Positions 1-7,802 are shown, counted from the first letter of the stretch. The stretch: DNA of 13,792 bases from an uncultured Eubacterium sp. (GCA_910584065.1 CAJTZN010000064.1:1-13792); one strand, 5' to 3'. Notes: generated from the letters alone by a model not told the origin. Numbers and translations are program-made.

Positions 1-45
1 TGCCAAAATGTACACCTTTTGACATGGAAAGGATTTTAATGAACT

Positions 46-1305
46 ATGACTCATTCAGATTTTTGGTCTAAAATAAAAAAAATCATAACATCAGGGAGAT
101 TTTATGAATATACGTTTATCTCTGTTATTCTCGCGACGTTTCTGTTCTGGTTGTTCAAAATATTTTACGAGGGAAATCTCAGTGAACAATTTAACATCTT
201 TTTCAGCGCATGTGGTGATTTTTTTGCCGATACACTCAATGTAGTAGGCTATTCTTCCCAAAGAGATGTTTACAACAACACCATGTATACAGGATTAGCT
301 GAAAAAGCTTATCCCCCTCTTACGTATGTTTTCACATATTTTTTATCACGTTTAGTCGATATGGATAAATACTATGCACTGAATTATTTTCTTTGGATGT
401 ATCAGGAACCAAGATTCCTTATCATATATCTCATTTTTGCCGTTATCACGATGATCATGGTTTACGAACTGATTCGCACATGTAAAACAGGAAGCCATTC
501 GCTAAAAATAGTTACCGCAGCCGCCTGTTTGCTGTCAGCCCCCATGCTCTATTCGTTCGAGCGTGCGAACACCATCATCATAACAATGTTCTGTACAATG
601 TTTTTCTGCTTCTTTTACGACAGCGAAAAATGTCTGCTCAGACAGCTGGCGTATCTTTCTTTTGCCGTGGCTGTGTCACTAAAACTGACACCTGCTGTTT
701 TAGGCATCTTCCTTCTGCACAAACGCCAATGGAAGGGCGTTGTCTGTGTGGTTATTTACAGTCTGATCCTCTTTCTGGCTCCATTCGCCTTTTTCGAAGG
801 GGGACTTTCCAATCTGCCGAAAATGCTGGAAAACATGCAGTTAAACCTGGAAGCATACACAAGTAATGAAGGATGTACATTGCTTGCCGGCATATTACAT
901 TTTGTTCCTTCCCCGCCGGAATCACTGCCATCTGTTATGAAAGCGATCACTTATGTTGTCAGCATTGTTTTTCTTGCTGCCGTTTTCGTGCTCCCCTCCA
1001 AATGGGAGCGGATGATGGCGGTCAGCCTGACTCTCGTTATCCTTCCCTCCCACTCGGGGTATTACTGTCTGTTGTACTTGATTCCGCCGATGATCGCCTT
1101 TTTAAATGAAACGAATCATAAATACTCGGATCTTCTTTTCCTGCTTGCCATACTGTTTATCATGCAGGACGTTCGCGGGGAGCTGCCAGATAATCTTTTC
1201 GACTACCATTTGGCACTTCTGATCATGACAATAACCTTATTCTGCCATTCTGTACTTGCCATCATCAGGCAATTTAAACCCTTAAATTTTCAGAAAGAAA
1301 ACTAA
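46..1305 (+). CDS. GT87/DUF2029-like polytopic membrane protein (putative glycosyltransferase)
   Basis: This 419-residue protein is dominated by hydrophobic helices, about ten by eye, beginning with one at roughly residues 22-40. Three short motifs match the pattern of the DUF2029/GT87 family of GT-C fold glycosyltransferases: YPPLTY at 89-94, FERAN at 171-175 (family form F-x-RGN), and LKLTP at 212-216. Family members use polyprenyl-phosphate sugar donors on the outer face of the membrane, as in the mannosyltransferases of actinobacteria. The sugar and acceptor here cannot be told from sequence. The ATG at 46 is the first start after an in-frame TAA at 37-39, and a GGAAAGGA ribosome site lies at 26-33. 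The gene is AT-richer than most of the window. A downstream promoter at about 1354 suggests that the next gene is at least partly independent. I am confident in a real membrane protein and moderately so in the family. Confidence 0.75.
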   Translation: MTHSDFWSKIKKIITSGRFYEYTFISVILATFLFWLFKIFYEGNLSEQFNIFFSACGDFFADTLNVVGYSSQRDVYNNTMYTGLAEKAYPPLTYVFTYFLSRLVDMDKYYALNYFLWMYQEPRFLIIYLIFAVITMIMVYELIRTCKTGSHSLKIVTAAACLLSAPMLYSFERANTIIITMFCTMFFCFFYDSEKCLLRQLAYLSFAVAVSLKLTPAVLGIFLLHKRQWKGVVCVVIYSLILFLAPFAFFEGGLSNLPKMLENMQLNLEAYTSNEGCTLLAGILHFVPSPPESLPSVMKAITYVVSIVFLAAVFVLPSKWERMMAVSLTLVILPSHSGYYCLLYLIPPMIAFLNETNHKYSDLLFLLAILFIMQDVRGELPDNLFDYHLALLIMTITLFCHSVLAIIRQFKPLNFQKEN

Positions 1306-1329
1306 AATTGTTCATTTATTGATTTCATG

Positions 1330-1359
1330 TTGCGGAGAGGTGCCCCAAACTGCTATAAT
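1330..1359 (+). promoter_or_regulatory. Extended -10 sigma-A promoter for the beta-propeller-like gene
   Basis: A perfect TATAAT lies at 1354-1359, preceded by TGC at 1351-1353, which makes an extended -10 element (TGnTATAAT). A weak -35, TTGCGG at 1330-1335, sits 18 bp upstream. Transcription would begin near 1366 and give a leader of about 58 bases before the ATG at 1424. This site lies inside a possible longer reading frame that opens at 1319, and so argues that translation starts at 1424. Confidence 0.6.
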
Positions 1360-1423
1360 GAAGGACAAAGCAGCCGGCAATCTATTCATACGCCTGCGTC
1401 TCAGGGAAAGAGAGGGCCCATAC

Positions 1424-2332
1424 ATGAAAGCCAGATCATACGTTTTAATCGCTATCATACTTGTCATAGCAGTGTTCCTGTTCTACTTTTTCAGGAATAC
1501 TGTTAGTAATGAATATGTAAAAGTGATCGTGGAACATTTCCCTGCGCTGGAGGACATGTCGGGACGTGACTATGTATCGGCAGATTTTTACCAGCGAGAT
1601 AAAGATTCGTTATTTTACATAGATTCCGATGATAATTTGAAACGATTGGACGAGGAGGGGGAGGAACTTCTCCAAAAACAGGTAACGTCTTTTTTCGTCA
1701 CCGGGGATCACATTTATTATACGGATGATCACGGACAGCTCTCTCTATTTTTGAGGAGCGGGGAGAAGGACAGACAGAACATAGAGTCCGGTTCGAGGAT
1801 CATCGAACTGGTCGGCCTGAAAGATCAAATTTTATACGGGCTGGATGTGAATAACGAGGTTCTGATCTGTTTTGATACAACCAGCTGGAAGGAAGTATTC
1901 TCGTATAATCTGAAACAAATCTACAAAAAAGACCGGATCGTTGAATCCCACTGTATGACGGAACAACACATCGTGTTTATGGGAAGCGACGGTACTTTAT
2001 GGGATTATGACCTGGAAGAAAGAGAACTCGATCAGGTTGAACTTCCGATCGAACCAGTTCCGTCAGCTACGTGCACATGTATGTTAGCGTATCATGGAAA
2101 GATTTTATATTCCTATTTTGAAAATGAATGTATGCCGTCAAAATACGCAGAGGGAAAAGAAAGTGAAGACAGTGGGATCTATGTATATGATTTTACGGAT
2201 TCAGGAATGAAAAAAATATCAAACGACTTCGCGGAGCATATGGTCTTACTCGATGGAGAATTATACTTATATGTCAGGGGCCTGTTTTTGGGAGAACTTC
2301 GAAAATCAGATTCCGTGCCGGAGGATCTGTAA
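1424..2332 (+). CDS. Membrane-anchored beta-propeller-like (DUF5050-like) protein of unknown function
   Basis: The predicted product has 302 residues. A basic MKAR start is followed by a single hydrophobic helix at about residues 5-23, so the rest should lie outside the cell as a signal-anchored domain. That domain carries recurring short strand motifs of the kind D-x-LFYIDSDDNLKRLD, HIYYTDDHGQLSLF, ILYGLDVNNEVLICFD, GIYVYDF and ELYLYVRG. These resemble the blades of DUF5050-like or six-bladed propeller folds. The frame is open from an ATG at 1319, but the upstream 35 residues look non-genic and overlap the promoter. The ATG at 1424 has a GGGAAAGAGAGGG ribosome site at 1404-1416, so I chose it. 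The TAA stop is followed in the same frame by 22 further codons with a strongly basic composition (see findings). No enzyme motif is visible; the role may be ligand sensing or cell-wall interaction, but that is a guess. Confidence 0.7.
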   Translation: MKARSYVLIAIILVIAVFLFYFFRNTVSNEYVKVIVEHFPALEDMSGRDYVSADFYQRDKDSLFYIDSDDNLKRLDEEGEELLQKQVTSFFVTGDHIYYTDDHGQLSLFLRSGEKDRQNIESGSRIIELVGLKDQILYGLDVNNEVLICFDTTSWKEVFSYNLKQIYKKDRIVESHCMTEQHIVFMGSDGTLWDYDLEERELDQVELPIEPVPSATCTCMLAYHGKILYSYFENECMPSKYAEGKESEDSGIYVYDFTDSGMKKISNDFAEHMVLLDGELYLYVRGLFLGELRKSDSVPEDL

Positions 2333-2410
2333 AAAGGGAGCGAACGGAAAGCGCCAAAAAGAAAGCTGGATACCGGCCTCAAAAAACGATGGAAAAAATA
2401 AGTATCTTAT

Positions 2411-2430
2411 GTTACACTTCTAATTGTAAC
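2411..2430 (+). promoter_or_regulatory. Perfect inverted repeat, possible operator ahead of ecfA1
   Basis: GTTACA at 2411-2416 and TGTAAC at 2425-2430 form a perfect 6-bp inverted repeat with an 8-bp centre, 32 bp before the ecfA1 start. It is too short and lacks the T-run of a terminator; the symmetry and size fit a dimeric repressor site. I cannot name the regulator. No convincing -35/-10 pair was found around it, although the AT-rich stretch 2390-2415 is a candidate region. Confidence 0.3.
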
Positions 2431-2462
2431 CGTGTCAATACAGCAGATGGGATGGTGGCATT

Positions 2463-3308
2463 TTGATCAAAGTAGAAAATCTCGTATTTGAATACATACG
2501 GCGTGACGAAAATGACGAGGTCATTGGCGTGGAAATGGCGTTAGACCATGTATCCTTTCAGGTGAGGAAAGGCGAGTTTGTCGCCGTTCTCGGTCACAAC
2601 GGCTCGGGAAAATCAACGCTCGCCAAACATATCAACGCCATATTGCTGCCGGGAGAGGGAACTGTTTATGTGGACGGCATTGATACCAGTGACGGTGGGA
2701 TGCTCTGGGAGATCCGCCAGAGAGTGGGAATGGTGTTCCAAAATCCGGATAATCAGATCGTAAACAATGTCGTGGAGGAAGACGTCGGATTCGGCCCTGA
2801 AAATCTGGGAGTGCCGACGAAAGAAATCTGGAGCCGCGTCGAAGAGTCCCTCAAAAAGGTCGGCATGTACCGGAACCGCAAGGATTGTCCGAATAACCTT
2901 TCCGGCGGCCAGAAGCAGCGCGTGGCGATCGCGGGAGTGCTGGCGATGCGGCCACAATGCATCGTGTTTGACGAGTCAACGGCGATGCTGGACCCGTGCG
3001 GGCGCAGGGACGTATTAGAGGCCGTGCGGGAGATCAATGAAAAAGAAGGGATTACCATTCTCTGGATCACTCATTTTATGGACGAGGTAACGCAAGCGGA
3101 CCGGGTTCTCGTGATGAATGAGGGAGAGCTTGTCATGGGAGGGAAACCAAAAGAAATATTTTCACAGACGGACAAATTAAAAAAATATCACCTCGACGTC
3201 CCGCAGGTGACAGAACTGGCAGACCAACTGCGAAAAAGGGGCGTGCCGTTACCGGCGGATCTGCTCACGGTGGATGAACTCGTGGACAGTCTGGCGGGAA
3301 TACTTTAA
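2463..3308 (+). CDS. ecfA1: ECF transporter ATPase subunit EcfA1
   Basis: This is the first of two ATP-binding subunits of an energy-coupling factor transporter, which takes up vitamins or metals using interchangeable S components. The 281 residues show Walker A GHNGSGKST at 44-52, the Q-loop Q93 in VFQNPDNQ, the ABC signature LSGGQ at 146-150, Walker B CIVFDE at 166-171 and the switch histidine H204. The D-loop region reads ESTAMLDP, the form typical of EcfA1, whereas the partner has the common EPTAGLDP. The C-terminal stretch, KKYHLDVPQVTEL onward, is the EcfA-specific domain. Translation appears to start at a TTG: no in-frame ATG or GTG precedes it, and MIKVENLVFEY is the usual family N-terminus. 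The GGGATGGTGG upstream is only a weak ribosome site. ecfA2 follows after 26 bp. Confidence 0.95.
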   Translation: MIKVENLVFEYIRRDENDEVIGVEMALDHVSFQVRKGEFVAVLGHNGSGKSTLAKHINAILLPGEGTVYVDGIDTSDGGMLWEIRQRVGMVFQNPDNQIVNNVVEEDVGFGPENLGVPTKEIWSRVEESLKKVGMYRNRKDCPNNLSGGQKQRVAIAGVLAMRPQCIVFDESTAMLDPCGRRDVLEAVREINEKEGITILWITHFMDEVTQADRVLVMNEGELVMGGKPKEIFSQTDKLKKYHLDVPQVTELADQLRKRGVPLPADLLTVDELVDSLAGIL

Positions 3309-3334
3309 ATGCTTAAAGGGAAATGGAGGAAACG

Positions 3335-4186
3335 ATGTCCATTTTACTAAATGAAGTGGAATATGTGTACGGGAAGGGAACCGTATTTGAAAAGGTAGCA
3401 CTGTATGATGTGAGTCTTAAAATAGACGACGGGGAGTTCATCGGCCTGATCGGCCATACCGGTTCAGGAAAGTCCACGCTGATCCAGCATTTGAACGGAC
3501 TGCTCGTGCCGACTTCCGGCGGCGTATATTACAATGGGGAAGACATAAACGATAAAGATTATTCAAAGAAAAAGCTTCGCGGGAAAGTCTCCATCGTCTT
3601 CCAGTACCCGGAACAGCAGTTGTTTGAGAAAACCGTACTCGACGATGTGAAGTTCGGCCCGGGGAATCTCGGGCTGGAACCGCTCGAAGTGGATATGCGG
3701 GCGTTTCAGGCGCTGAAACAGGTAGGGATCACCGATGATCTGCTCGATGTATCCCCCCTGGAATTGTCGGGCGGCCAAAAGCGCCGGGTGGCGATAGCGG
3801 GCGTGCTTGCGATGGAGCCGGAAGTTCTGATTCTGGATGAGCCGACGGCCGGACTTGACCCGGCGGGCCGGGATGATCTGCTGCAGCTCATCAAAAAACT
3901 ACACGAGGAGCGCGGCATTACCGTCATCGTCGTGTCCCACAGTATGGAGGATATGGGAAAATACGCCAAACGGCTTGTTGTTCTGAATGGAGGGACCATT
4001 TTTCTCGACGGCGCGCCGGAGCACGTTTTTTCCCACTATCGGGAACTGGAAAAGATCGGACTTCGTGCGCCGCAGGTCACATATGTGATGGAAGGGCTGG
4101 CGGCACGGGGAATCCGCCTGCCGCATAACGCCATCAATGTGGGGCAGGCAGTAGATGCGATCATGAAATGTTATGGTAACAAGTAG
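3335..4186 (+). CDS. ecfA2: ECF transporter ATPase subunit EcfA2
   Basis: This is the second ATPase of the ECF module and should form a heterodimer with EcfA1 that drives EcfT. Its 283 residues contain Walker A GHTGSGKST at 40-48, Q-loop Q90 in VFQYPEQQLF, signature LSGGQ at 144-148, Walker B LILDE at 165-169 with EPTAGLDP after it, and switch H202. The YPEQQLF Q-loop is characteristic of EcfA2. The frame is also open from an ATG at 3323, but that ATG overlaps the GGAGG ribosome site (3325-3329). The ATG at 3335 has correct spacing and gives the expected MSI start, so the usual 283-residue form is chosen. ecfT follows 9 bp after the stop, which fits one transcript. Confidence 0.95.
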   Translation: MSILLNEVEYVYGKGTVFEKVALYDVSLKIDDGEFIGLIGHTGSGKSTLIQHLNGLLVPTSGGVYYNGEDINDKDYSKKKLRGKVSIVFQYPEQQLFEKTVLDDVKFGPGNLGLEPLEVDMRAFQALKQVGITDDLLDVSPLELSGGQKRRVAIAGVLAMEPEVLILDEPTAGLDPAGRDDLLQLIKKLHEERGITVIVVSHSMEDMGKYAKRLVVLNGGTIFLDGAPEHVFSHYRELEKIGLRAPQVTYVMEGLAARGIRLPHNAINVGQAVDAIMKCYGNK

Positions 4187-4195
4187 GAGAGAGCC

Positions 4196-5017
4196 ATGTT
4201 AAGAGATATGACAATCGGACAATATTATCCCACCCAGTCGAAAATACATGATCTGGATCCGCGGGTAAAGATCACAGCGGTACTCGTATATCTGGTTTCC
4301 CTCTTTTTGTTCCGTGGGTTTGCCGGATATGCCTTGGTAACGGTTTTTTTGGTGTCGGCCATTGTGCTGAGCCATGTGCCATTTTCGTTTATCTCAAAAG
4401 GACTGAAACCGGTTTTGTTCCTCCTTTGTTTTACCGCAGTCTATCACTTGTTTTTTACAAAAGGGGACGCGGTGTTTCAGTGGGAAATTTTTTCCGGGCA
4501 CACGATCACGGTGACGTGGCAGGGCTTGAAAAACGGGGCGTTTATTGTACTGCGGCTCGTCTATCTCGTGATCGGTTCCTCGCTTTTGACCTATACGACG
4601 ACACCGACCAAATTGACAGATGGGATCGAGAGCCTGTTGAAACCGCTGGGGAAAATCGGGGTTCCGGTGCACGATCTGGCGATGATGATGTCGCTTGCGC
4701 TCCGGTTTATCCCCATTCTTTTGGAAGAGGCGAACCGCATCATGAAAGCGCAGAGCGCGAGGGGGGCGAGCTTTGAGGAGGGAAATATCGTGGTGAGGGT
4801 CCGCGCCATCACTTCAATCCTGGTTCCGCTTCTCGTCTCGGCAACGAGGCGTTCGTATGATCTGGCGCTCGCGATGGAGGCCAGATGTTATCATGGCGGA
4901 AAAGGCCGGACGAAGATGAAACCGTTGAAATACAAGGGAAATGATGTGAGGGCGTATGTTGTTTTAGTGTTTTATGTTGCGGTGATCGTACTTGTGGACC
5001 GACTGGTGCCCTATTGA
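4196..5017 (+). CDS. ecfT: ECF transporter transmembrane subunit EcfT
   Basis: EcfT is the membrane scaffold that links the EcfA1/EcfA2 ATPases to the substrate-binding S component. The 273-residue protein starts MLRDMTIGQYYP, leads into HDLDPRVK, a typical EcfT entry, and has several hydrophobic helices (about residues 25-60, 68-88, 112-132, 158-176 and 252-270). The two coupling motifs are ARG at 188-190 (in AQSARGASF) and ARC at 229-231 (in AMEARCYHGG). The second differs from the ARG consensus in its last residue. A GGAGAG ribosome site lies just before the ATG. No S component is encoded in the window, which fits a group II (shared) ECF module serving S genes elsewhere. Confidence 0.94.
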   Translation: MLRDMTIGQYYPTQSKIHDLDPRVKITAVLVYLVSLFLFRGFAGYALVTVFLVSAIVLSHVPFSFISKGLKPVLFLLCFTAVYHLFFTKGDAVFQWEIFSGHTITVTWQGLKNGAFIVLRLVYLVIGSSLLTYTTTPTKLTDGIESLLKPLGKIGVPVHDLAMMMSLALRFIPILLEEANRIMKAQSARGASFEEGNIVVRVRAITSILVPLLVSATRRSYDLALAMEARCYHGGKGRTKMKPLKYKGNDVRAYVVLVFYVAVIVLVDRLVPY

Positions 5018-5131
5018 TGGAAGGTGTGAAAACGGACGCGGGTTTCCGTGTATCGCGCTGTGATCATTCGTCTCACTCGCATCTTTAAAATTAAAATTAA
5101 AAAGAACTAAAATGAAATGGGGTAAAGATAT
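5018..5131 (+). other. ecfT-truA gap with small hairpin and AT repeat
   Basis: This 114-bp gap is unusually wide for a compact operon. It holds an ACGGA...TCCGT inverted repeat at about 5033-5050 with no T-run, so it is not a convincing terminator. A three-fold TTAAAA repeat lies at 5085-5102, and could include a weak -10 (TAAAAT at 5092-5097), but no matching -35 is visible. No coding potential was recognised. truA may therefore be read through from ecfT or have a weak promoter of its own. Confidence 0.3.
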
Positions 5132-5893
5132 ATGCGGATCAGACTGACAGTGGCGTATGACGGGACAAATTACCACGGCTGGCAGAAACAGGAAAATGCT
5201 GTTTCTGTGCAGGGGATTTTGACAGAAGCATTACAGCAGCTATTAGGGGAAGAAATCGAACTGGCCGGGGCGAGCCGCACGGACGCAGGCGTGCATGCGC
5301 TGGGAAATGCGGCGGTATTTGATACCCAGACGAGCATCCCGCCGGAGAAGATCGCAGTGGCGGTCAACCAGCGCCTTCCGGAGGACATACGGGTCATGCG
5401 TTCGGAGCAGGTGGCAGACACGTTTCATCCGAGAGACGGGGTGAAACATAAGACATATGAGTACGCGATCACGAACGCGCAAACACAGCTGCCGACGAAG
5501 CGGTTGTACGCGCATTTTGTGTATATACCGCTCAATGTGGAGCGGATGCGGGCAGCGGCGCAGTTGTTTATCGGCGAACATGATTTTGGCGGGTTCTGTT
5601 CGGCAGGCAGCCAGGTGAAGTCAACGGTTCGGTGTATTTATGATATAAAAATTTTGAAAAATGGAGAAGATATAAAAATACAGATTACAGGGAATGGTTT
5701 TTTGTATAATATGGTGCGGATCATAGCAGGAACACTCATTGAGGTGGGCATGGGGAGACGGGAAATCGAAACAGTAAAGCAGGCGATTGACCGAAAAGAC
5801 CGGGCGCTTGCGGGGCCTACGGCGCCAGCCAGGGGACTTGTGCTGTTGAAGATCGATTATAAGAGTGGGGAAGAGAATGCGGGTCAGATTTAG
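5132..5893 (+). CDS. truA: tRNA pseudouridine(38-40) synthase TruA
   Basis: TruA converts uridines 38-40 in the anticodon arm of many tRNAs to pseudouridine in the cytoplasm. The 253-residue length is normal. The catalytic aspartate is D51 in ASRTDAGVHA (47-56), and the N-terminus has the family pattern AYDGTNYHGWQ (8-18). Further family blocks are FHPRDGVKHKTYEY near 106-119, FIGEHDFGGFCSAG near 146-159, and NGFLYNMVRIIAGTL near 188-202. The start has a GGGGTAAAG ribosome site. Its place directly after ecfA1-ecfA2-ecfT is the standard Firmicute order; the usual rplM-rpsI after it are absent and the next gene, 21 bp on, belongs to a defence-like cassette. Confidence 0.96.
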   Translation: MRIRLTVAYDGTNYHGWQKQENAVSVQGILTEALQQLLGEEIELAGASRTDAGVHALGNAAVFDTQTSIPPEKIAVAVNQRLPEDIRVMRSEQVADTFHPRDGVKHKTYEYAITNAQTQLPTKRLYAHFVYIPLNVERMRAAAQLFIGEHDFGGFCSAGSQVKSTVRCIYDIKILKNGEDIKIQITGNGFLYNMVRIIAGTLIEVGMGRREIETVKQAIDRKDRALAGPTAPARGLVLLKIDYKSGEENAGQI

Positions 5894-5914
5894 TAAGAGA
5901 GGGGATGGAACGAG

Positions 5915-7195
5915 ATGCGGCTGCAGGAATTAACATTATTTGATTTCAAGATTTTTTCGGAGCAGAAATTTGTGTTCAATGGAAAGAGCACGATTATTTT
6001 CGGTATTAATGGAACGGGAAAATCGACAATATTATCCGCGATCAATTACTTGAACCGAGTGTGGATCAATCGTCTGAATCCTGCGCAGGGAACAGCGTTT
6101 CGTTCATTTTCAGACGATATGATTTCATTCGGGAAATCAGACTTGATGCTTCAGGGGGAAGTGGAACTGGGTGGGGCCATTTATCCTCTTATGAGATGCC
6201 ATACAAGGGCAAAAAAGAATCAGAGAAAAAATACGTTATCTTATCATAGCGGTTTTTATACGAAGTTTACAGATGGATTTATACGAAATTACTTAGAGGA
6301 CGAAACGGCCAATATGCCGGTTTATGTGAATTACGGTACAAATCGTTCGGTACTGGATATACCGGATCGGATTCGGAAAAAACATGATTTTGATAAATTA
6401 TCTGCATTGGAACACACGATAGAGAACGAACTTGATTTTCGGACATTTTTTGAATGGTATCGGGAACGGGAGGCAGAAGAAGTGATCGAAGCAAGAGAAC
6501 AAAATGATCTTGCGTATCGAGATCCTTTATTAACATGTGTCAGAAATGCGATTGAAGCGATGATTGGAAATGTGACGAATCTGAGAGTGAAGAGAAATCC
6601 GGTTAGGATGGTAGCGGATAAAGCGGGAAAAGAAATACGGGTTGATCTATTGTCAGACGGGGAGAAATGTACACTTGCTATGTTCGGCGATCTTGCGAGA
6701 AGGCTGGCCTTGGCAAATCCGGGGTTGAAGAATCCTTTGGAGGGAGAGGGAATCGTGCTGATTGATGAGATTGAACTGCATATGCATCCTTTGTGGCAAA
6801 GAAAGGTATTAAAGGTGTTAAGGACAACTTTTCCCAACATTCAATTCTTTATCACGACTCACTCCCCACAGATTTTAGGGGAAGCAGACGATCGCTATAA
6901 TATCTATGTATTATCTGAGACGGAAGATGGCGGCTGCGTGGTGGATGCCATTAGACGGATGGATGGATATGATAGTAACCTGATACTGGAAAAATATATG
7001 AATACAGATTCGAAAAGTGGTGATGTTAAATCTTTGATAAAAAATATCAACCAGTTGATTGCTCAGAAGAAATATCTAGAAGCGGAAGAGTTATTGAATA
7101 CATTAAAAGATATTTCAGGAGAGATGGATGAAGAGTACATGATGGCTCAGGGATTTTTGAAAAGGAGCAGGATTTTAGATGAAAGAAATAAATAG
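5915..7195 (+). CDS. AAA ATPase of a Septu-like defence pair (PtuA-like)
   Basis: This 426-residue ATPase has the RecF/SMC-like (AAA_15/AAA_21) layout found in PtuA of the Septu anti-phage system and in the ATPases of some retrons. Visible motifs are Walker A GINGTGKST at 30-38, an ABC-type signature LLSDGEK at 245-251, Walker B IVLIDEIELHMHP at 280-292, and the switch TTHSPQIL at 314-321. A helical insertion of about 200 residues separates Walker A from the signature, where SMC-like proteins have a coiled coil. The last 70 residues form a charged helical tail. The ATG at 5915 has a GAGGGGATGG ribosome site. The end overlaps the next gene by 17 bp, which implies translational coupling and a shared complex. 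The gene is AT-richer than truA and the amidohydrolase, which suggests acquisition. It could also belong to another ATPase/nuclease system, but the partner favours Septu. Confidence 0.85.
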   Translation: MRLQELTLFDFKIFSEQKFVFNGKSTIIFGINGTGKSTILSAINYLNRVWINRLNPAQGTAFRSFSDDMISFGKSDLMLQGEVELGGAIYPLMRCHTRAKKNQRKNTLSYHSGFYTKFTDGFIRNYLEDETANMPVYVNYGTNRSVLDIPDRIRKKHDFDKLSALEHTIENELDFRTFFEWYREREAEEVIEAREQNDLAYRDPLLTCVRNAIEAMIGNVTNLRVKRNPVRMVADKAGKEIRVDLLSDGEKCTLAMFGDLARRLALANPGLKNPLEGEGIVLIDEIELHMHPLWQRKVLKVLRTTFPNIQFFITTHSPQILGEADDRYNIYVLSETEDGGCVVDAIRRMDGYDSNLILEKYMNTDSKSGDVKSLIKNINQLIAQKKYLEAEELLNTLKDISGEMDEEYMMAQGFLKRSRILDERNK

Positions 7196-7802
7196 AGAAA
7201 CAGAGCCGGATTTCTGGATCGAATATAAACGTTTACATCCGAACCATTCCTATATGGATTTGGATAAGTCCAGACAGGGAAGGAAAGCAAGACAGGATTT
7301 ACGTAATTATTTATTGCAGTCACAATATGGTCTGTGTGCCTATTGTTGTAGGAGCATTGGAATAGAAGACTCTTTGAATGAACATATTAAGCCACAGGCA
7401 AAATATCCGAAGCAAACGATGGAGTATGAAAACATAATTGTTTCTTGCAGGTCGGAAGGGTCGACACTGACTTGTGGCTCAAAAAAGGCAAATGAGTATG
7501 ATGAAGCGTTATTTGTATCACCGCTGGAAGCGTGTGAGGGGCATTTTATATTTTATCCTAATGGGCAGATTGAGGGAACTGGGGAACGCGGGCAATACAC
7601 ATGTGATCTGTTGAACTTAAATGCGTATGAACTTCAGCGGGCGAGAAGGGCGCAGTATAAAATATGTGCAGATTATCAGAATGCAGAACTTGTACATACT
7701 TATTTTCTCACACCTGATGAAGAGGGGAAACAGGAATCATTTGCGGATATGATCCAGTACTTTTATGAACGCGGAGATTTTGGAATTTCAGGCAGCGAAT
7801 AG
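7179..7802 (+). CDS. HNH nuclease of a Septu-like defence pair (PtuB-like, TIGR02646-type)
   Basis: The 207-residue product carries a Cys4-zinc HNH arrangement: CAYC at 53-56, then EHIKP at 68-72 supplying the catalytic-type histidine H69, YENIIVSC at 83-90 with N85 and C90, and CGSKK at 99-103. Cysteines 53, 56, 90 and 99 are likely zinc ligands. The following SPLEACEGHFIFYPNGQI block (114-131) and the NLN motif near 146-148 match the pattern of TIGR02646/PtuB-type proteins and the HNH partner of Ec78-type retrons. Such nucleases cut nucleic acid when released or activated by the ATPase. The start overlaps the ATPase gene and has an AAAGGAG ribosome site at 7161-7167. No reverse transcriptase or space for a retron RNA lies upstream, so a standalone Septu pair is the best reading. 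Activity against phage is inferred. Confidence 0.82.
   Translation: MKEINRETEPDFWIEYKRLHPNHSYMDLDKSRQGRKARQDLRNYLLQSQYGLCAYCCRSIGIEDSLNEHIKPQAKYPKQTMEYENIIVSCRSEGSTLTCGSKKANEYDEALFVSPLEACEGHFIFYPNGQIEGTGERGQYTCDLLNLNAYELQRARRAQYKICADYQNAELVHTYFLTPDEEGKQESFADMIQYFYERGDFGISGSE

Noticed and set aside
1..71. Possible 3' end of an upstream gene (three frames end at 22, 39 and 71)
   Set aside because: Each frame gives only a few residues with no recognisable family signal, so the end of an upstream gene cannot be assigned to one of them.
1319..1423. N-terminal extension of the beta-propeller-like protein from the ATG at 1319
   Set aside because: It lacks a ribosome site, covers an extended -10 promoter, and would put 35 unlikely residues ahead of a normal basic-plus-hydrophobic signal anchor.
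5033..5050. ACGGA...TCCGT hairpin after ecfT as a terminator
   Set aside because: The stem is only five pairs and no T-run follows; a shared AACGGACGCG string with 13512-13521 looks like chance.
5894..5914. Retron (reverse transcriptase plus structured RNA) upstream of the ATPase/HNH pair
   Set aside because: Only 21 bp separate truA from the ATPase, and no reverse transcriptase frame or msr/msd-like repeat exists in the window.
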